Positions 6,956-9,117 of a stretch of DNA of 9,117 nt are shown here, piece after piece. The notes under the pieces were generated by a model that ran no database searches, was not told the DNA's origin, and saw nothing but the letters and a program-made list of their open reading frames with translations. Numbering within the stretch: position 1 is the first letter of the stretch; each line of letters begins with the position of its first letter. The stretch is taken from assembly GCA_047605605.1 (NCBI GenBank), contig JASGFG010000104.1:1-9117 (forward strand). Direction: 5' to 3'. The position numbers were made by a program, and so were the translations under genes. This stretch comes from JAATGA01 sp047605605 (GTDB lineage Bacteria; Pseudomonadota; Alphaproteobacteria; Rhodobacterales; Rhodobacteraceae).

Positions 6956-7747
6956 ATGCGCCTGACCCTGCCCTTCCTGCCCAAGCCGCCCCTCGTGCCC
7001 GTCATCCGCCTGCAGGGCGCGATCGGCATGGGCGCGCGTGGCCTGTCCGACACGGGCCTTGCGCCCGTCATCGAAAAGGCGTTCCGCGGCAAACCCGCCG
7101 CCATCGCGCTGGTGATCAACTCGCCCGGCGGATCGGCCGCGCAATCCAGCCTGATCGCCGCCCGCATCCGGCGACTGGCGGATGAGAAATCGGTGCCCGT
7201 CCATGCCTTTGTCGAGGATGTGGCGGCCTCGGGCGGATACTGGCTGGCCTGTGCGGCGGACCGGATCTGGGTCGACCGCTCGTCGCTGATCGGGTCGATC
7301 GGCGTGATCTTCGCAGGCTTCGGCGCGCCCGAGTTCCTGGCCAGACACGGGATCGAGCGGCGGGTGATCACCGCGGGCCGGTCGAAAAGCTTCGCCGACC
7401 CCTTCCTGCCGCAAAAGGCCGAGGATGTGGACAGGCTCAAGGCGCTGCAGGCCCCGATCCATCAGGCGTTCATCGAACATGTCACCGACCGCCGCGCCGG
7501 CCGGCTGAAGGATGGGACGGATCTGTTCAATGGCGACATCTGGACCGGCCAGCAGGGCGTCGAACTGGGGCTGGCGGATGGCGTGGCCCATCTGGTCCCC
7601 AAGATGAAAGAGCTTTACGGGCCGAAGGTCCGGCTGCTGCCCCTGGGGCAGAGGCGCGGCCTCTTGCGCCGTCTGGGGGTCGAGGTAACGGAACAGGCCC
7701 TGGCCGGGGTCGAGGAACGGGCGCTGTGGGCGAGGTTCGGGCTATGA
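6956..7747 (+). CDS. S49 family serine peptidase (SppA/SohB-like)
   Basis: This 263-residue protein is an S49 (signal peptide peptidase A type) serine peptidase using a Ser-Lys dyad. VINSPGGSA at about residues 53-61 and VAASGGYWLACAADRI at about 89-104 are family signatures. Ser92 is the likely nucleophile and Lys144 in GRSKSFADPF the likely general base. Their spacing of 52 equals what I recall for Bacillus SppA (Ser147 and Lys199). SIGVI at about 114-118 is also conserved. There is no signal peptide or membrane segment at the N-terminus, so it may be cytoplasmic or peripheral; SppA-type enzymes degrade signal peptide remnants or other membrane-associated peptides. The ATG at 6956 lacks a good ribosome binding site, but homology starts soon after it. 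The stop overlaps the next gene (ATGA), and the following small protein could supply a membrane anchor, which is speculation. Confidence 0.9.
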   Translation: MRLTLPFLPKPPLVPVIRLQGAIGMGARGLSDTGLAPVIEKAFRGKPAAIALVINSPGGSAAQSSLIAARIRRLADEKSVPVHAFVEDVAASGGYWLACAADRIWVDRSSLIGSIGVIFAGFGAPEFLARHGIERRVITAGRSKSFADPFLPQKAEDVDRLKALQAPIHQAFIEHVTDRRAGRLKDGTDLFNGDIWTGQQGVELGLADGVAHLVPKMKELYGPKVRLLPLGQRRGLLRRLGVEVTEQALAGVEERALWARFGL

Positions 7748-7929
7748 TGGTCAAGGCCGTCATCCTGTTCCTGTGCGCCATGGCCGTCATCGCCATGATC
7801 GCCAACTGGCTGATGCCGGGGCGGTTCGGCCTTTCGGCGCGCAGGCGCCCTGCGCTTCCGGCGGCGAAATGCCCCGCCTGCGGGCGCCCCCGCATCGGCA
7901 AGGGGCGCTGCCCCTGCGGCAAGGCGTGA
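7744..7929 (+). CDS. Small membrane-anchored protein with CPxC-type cysteine motif, unknown function
   Basis: I do not recognise a named family for this 61-residue protein. Residues 3-24 (VKAVILFLCAMAVIAMIANWLM) form one hydrophobic transmembrane segment. A basic stretch (SARRRP) and a C-terminal cysteine cluster follow, CPAC (Cys43, Cys46) and CPC (Cys56, Cys58), which could bind a metal as a minimal zinc ribbon. The positive charges after the helix suggest that the cysteine tail faces the cytoplasm. The ATG at 7744 overlaps the S49 peptidase stop, and the stop overlaps the next start (TGATG, 7927-7931), so the three genes are translationally coupled. A second ATG at 7747 is possible. Tight packing between two conserved genes argues that it is real. 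A partnership with the peptidase is only suggested by position. Confidence 0.75.
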   Translation: MMVKAVILFLCAMAVIAMIANWLMPGRFGLSARRRPALPAAKCPACGRPRIGKGRCPCGKA

Positions 7930-8705
7930 TGCGCGCGCTGGTCACAGGGGCCGGCAAACGGCTAGGCCGCGCCATGGCACTGCATCTGGCCGGGCGCGGG
8001 CATGACGTGGCGCTGCATTACGCCGCATCGCGGGACGAGGCCGAAGAGGTCGCCGCCGCCATCCGCGGCATGGGCCGCCGCGCCGCCACCCTGCCCGCCG
8101 ACCTGCTGAACGAGGCCGAGACCGAAACTCTGGTCGCCCGCGCGGTGGCCGCGCTGGACGGGCCGCTGACGGTGCTGGTCAACAATGCCTCGATCTTTGA
8201 ATACGACACGCTGGCGACGGCCACGCGCACAAGCTGGGACCGGCATGTCGAATCGAACCTGCGCGCGCCCTTCGTGCTGACCCAGGGGTTCGCGGCGCAG
8301 GTGCCCGCCCCCCTTGCCGATGAATATGGCGAGCCTTTGGCGCAGGGGCTGATCGTCAACATGATCGACCAAAGGGTGCGCAAGCTGACGCCCGAGTTCA
8401 TGACCTATACGCTGGCCAAGATGGGGCTCTGGGCGCTGACGCAGACGGCGGCGCAGGCGCTGGCCCCCCGGGTTCGCGTCAACGCCATCGGCCCCGGCCC
8501 CACCCTGCGGGGCGAGCGGCAAAGCGAGGATCACTTTGCCCGGCAGCGCCGGGCCACCATCCTCAACCGGGGGGCGAACCCCGGCGACATCACGCGGGCG
8601 CTGGATTTCTTTCTCGACAGCCCGTCGGTCACGGGGCAACTGATCTGCACCGACGGCGGCCAGCATCTGGGCTGGCAGACGCCGGATGTGCTGGGCGTCG
8701 AGTGA
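7929..8705 (+). CDS. Short-chain dehydrogenase/reductase, pteridine reductase (FolM/PTR1)-like
   Basis: This 258-residue Rossmann-fold oxidoreductase begins with TGAGKRLG (residues 6-13), the nucleotide-binding loop; the Arg at 11 is typical of NADPH-using pteridine reductases. NNAS is at 85-88 and Asn110 is the conserved structural Asn. The usual SDR catalytic Ser is replaced by Asp147 (IVNMID), with Tyr160 and Lys164 in YTLAK. The Asp-13-Tyr-4-Lys spacing equals the triad I recall for Leishmania PTR1 (181, 194, 198). The C-terminal VTGQLICTDGGQHL resembles E. coli FolM. A role in reducing dihydropterins (tetrahydromonapterin or folate supply) is therefore plausible, but the substrate is not proven and no other folate gene is in view. 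The ATG overlaps the preceding stop; AAGG lies just upstream. The SDR call is firm, the pteridine call moderate. Confidence 0.9.
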   Translation: MRALVTGAGKRLGRAMALHLAGRGHDVALHYAASRDEAEEVAAAIRGMGRRAATLPADLLNEAETETLVARAVAALDGPLTVLVNNASIFEYDTLATATRTSWDRHVESNLRAPFVLTQGFAAQVPAPLADEYGEPLAQGLIVNMIDQRVRKLTPEFMTYTLAKMGLWALTQTAAQALAPRVRVNAIGPGPTLRGERQSEDHFARQRRATILNRGANPGDITRALDFFLDSPSVTGQLICTDGGQHLGWQTPDVLGVE

Positions 8706-8746
8706 CCGCGGGGAAAGGGGTGCGGCAAAGTTGTCCACCTTTGGCG

Positions 8747-8761
8747 GAACCTTCACAGAAC
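8747..8761. promoter_or_regulatory. LexA (SOS) box match GAAC-N7-GAAC
   Basis: GAAC at 8747-8750 and GAAC at 8758-8761 are separated by exactly seven bases. This matches the GTTC-N7-GTTC (or GAAC-N7-GAAC) direct-repeat LexA site known from Rhodobacter and several other Alphaproteobacteria. It stands 253 bp before uvrC, a nucleotide excision repair gene, and 41 bp after the preceding stop codon. The distance implies a long leader if it controls uvrC. Eight fixed bases can occur by chance, but the location next to a repair gene raises the odds. Confidence 0.5.
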
Positions 8762-8918
8762 CGTTACGGAAACCCTTGGAATTTCAGGGATTTGCCGTGA
8801 GATTAAAATTCTTTTGTGAAAAATCAACACGTTGTAAAATCGCACAAAAAACAGGCAGTTCACGGAACGGGGCCGAAAACAAGGGAAAATCGCCGATCCC
8901 GAAATCTTTCCAACAAAG

Positions 8919-8927
8919 TTATCCACA
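8919..8927 (+). promoter_or_regulatory. Consensus DnaA box TTATCCACA
   Basis: TTATCCACA is an exact match to the classical DnaA box. Twelve bases beyond its start, 8932-8940 reads on the minus strand as TGTCCACTG, a degenerate inverted copy; TCCAC and GTGGA form an inverted repeat around seven bases. TTGTCCACC (8731-8739) and TGTGAAAAA (8815-8823, minus strand) are weaker matches. The box borders the A+T-rich core. It may be a titration or regulatory site, or less likely part of an origin. Confidence 0.45.
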
Positions 8928-9014
8928 GATTCAGTGGACAGCTTGGCCCTTGCCCCCGTCCGTCCGCTGTTGCAGGCGCCGGGGGGAATCGATGACTCCG
9001 CAAGGCAGGTTCGG

Positions 9015-9117
9015 ATGACCGAAGAAACGCCCCAAGCACTTCGCAAAGGCCCCGCCGTCATTCAGGACTACCTGAAGACGCTGGACGGCTCGCCCGGCGT
9101 CTACCGGATGCTGGATG
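9015..9117 (+). CDS. uvrC: Excinuclease ABC subunit UvrC, 5' end only
   Basis: The last 103 bases encode 34 residues beginning MTEETPQALRKGPAVIQDYL and then KTLDGSPGVYRMLD. The latter is the characteristic opening of the UvrC GIY-YIG nuclease domain, where LDxSPGVYRM leads into the catalytic fold. UvrC makes both incisions in nucleotide excision repair with UvrA and UvrB. Most of the protein, including the rest of the GIY-YIG domain, the UvrB-binding region and the HhH motifs, lies beyond the window. The ATG at 9015 is preceded by AAGGCAGG at 9002-9009, a fair ribosome binding site. Upstream sequence contains a LexA-box match and a DnaA box, so control by DNA damage is possible. Confidence 0.88.
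   Translation, partial: MTEETPQALRKGPAVIQDYLKTLDGSPGVYRMLD

Larger units (their letters stand above)
8706..9014. other. 309-bp intergenic region with A+T-rich core upstream of uvrC
   Basis: No convincing gene lies here. From about 8765 to 8935 the sequence is much richer in A and T than anything else in the window, with runs such as GATTAAAATTC and GCACAAAAAAC. It contains a LexA-box match (8747-8761), a consensus DnaA box (8919-8927) and several degenerate DnaA-like sites. I see no hairpin with a T-run, so no intrinsic terminator for the preceding operon can be named. Weak promoter-like pairs exist (for example TTGTGA 8814-8819 with TAAAAT 8835-8840, spacing 15), but none is strong. Confidence 0.6.

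Noticed and set aside
6820..7440. Upstream extension of the LysR-type gene to give 498 residues
   Set aside because: The extra part is the complement of the S49 peptidase gene and lacks protein-like features; the HTH domain begins right at the ATG at 6819.
8858..8868. GTTC-N3-GAAC palindrome as a second LexA site
   Set aside because: The alphaproteobacterial site needs direct repeats with seven-base spacing. This is inverted with three, and its arms are only four bases long.
8753..9061. Minus-strand open frame of 102 codons across the uvrC upstream region
   Set aside because: It has no ribosome binding site or domain that I can see, runs into uvrC on the opposite strand, and crosses the regulatory motifs.

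Overview
The window looks like the chromosome of a GC-rich alphaproteobacterium, most likely Rhodobacteraceae close to Paracoccus or Rhodobacter. The reasons are strong G/C third-position use, an fdsGBACD operon in the order known from Rhodobacter capsulatus, and a GAAC-N7-GAAC motif matching the alphaproteobacterial LexA box. The genus is an inference.

Positions 1-6819, minus strand: a soluble NAD-dependent molybdenum formate dehydrogenase locus. Read in transcription order it is a LysR-type regulator (fdsR-like), fdsG (2Fe-2S), fdsB (FMN/NADH, 4Fe-4S), fdsA (bis-MGD catalytic subunit with five further Fe-S centres), fdsC/fdhD (cofactor sulfuration) and the start of fdsD, cut by the window edge. 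The structural genes are joined by ATGA overlaps, so they should be one translationally coupled operon. The complex would oxidise formate to CO2 at Mo in FdsA and pass electrons along the Fe-S chain to FMN in FdsB, where NAD+ is reduced. The 90 bp between the regulator and fdsG hold a dense set of GATAG/CTATC motifs, including a LysR-type ATAG-N7-CTAT box and a perfect 9-bp inverted repeat beside the fdsG ribosome binding site. fdsC carries a cluster of nested palindromes that encodes an apparent in-frame insertion of about 20 residues.

Positions 6820-6955: a divergent intergenic region.

Positions 6956-8705, plus strand: three tightly overlapping genes. They are an S49 (SppA/SohB-type) serine peptidase, a 61-residue membrane-anchored protein with a cysteine-rich C-terminus, and a short-chain dehydrogenase with a pteridine-reductase-type Asp-Tyr-Lys triad.

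Positions 8706-9014: a 309-bp intergenic region with a distinctly A+T-rich core, a LexA-box match and a consensus DnaA box. It leads into the 5' end of uvrC (9015 onward), cut by the window edge.

I see no tRNA, rRNA, CRISPR array, insertion sequence or prophage. The formate dehydrogenase itself is a known system. The least explained parts are the palindromic element in fdsC, the layout of the fds control region, and the regulatory island before uvrC.
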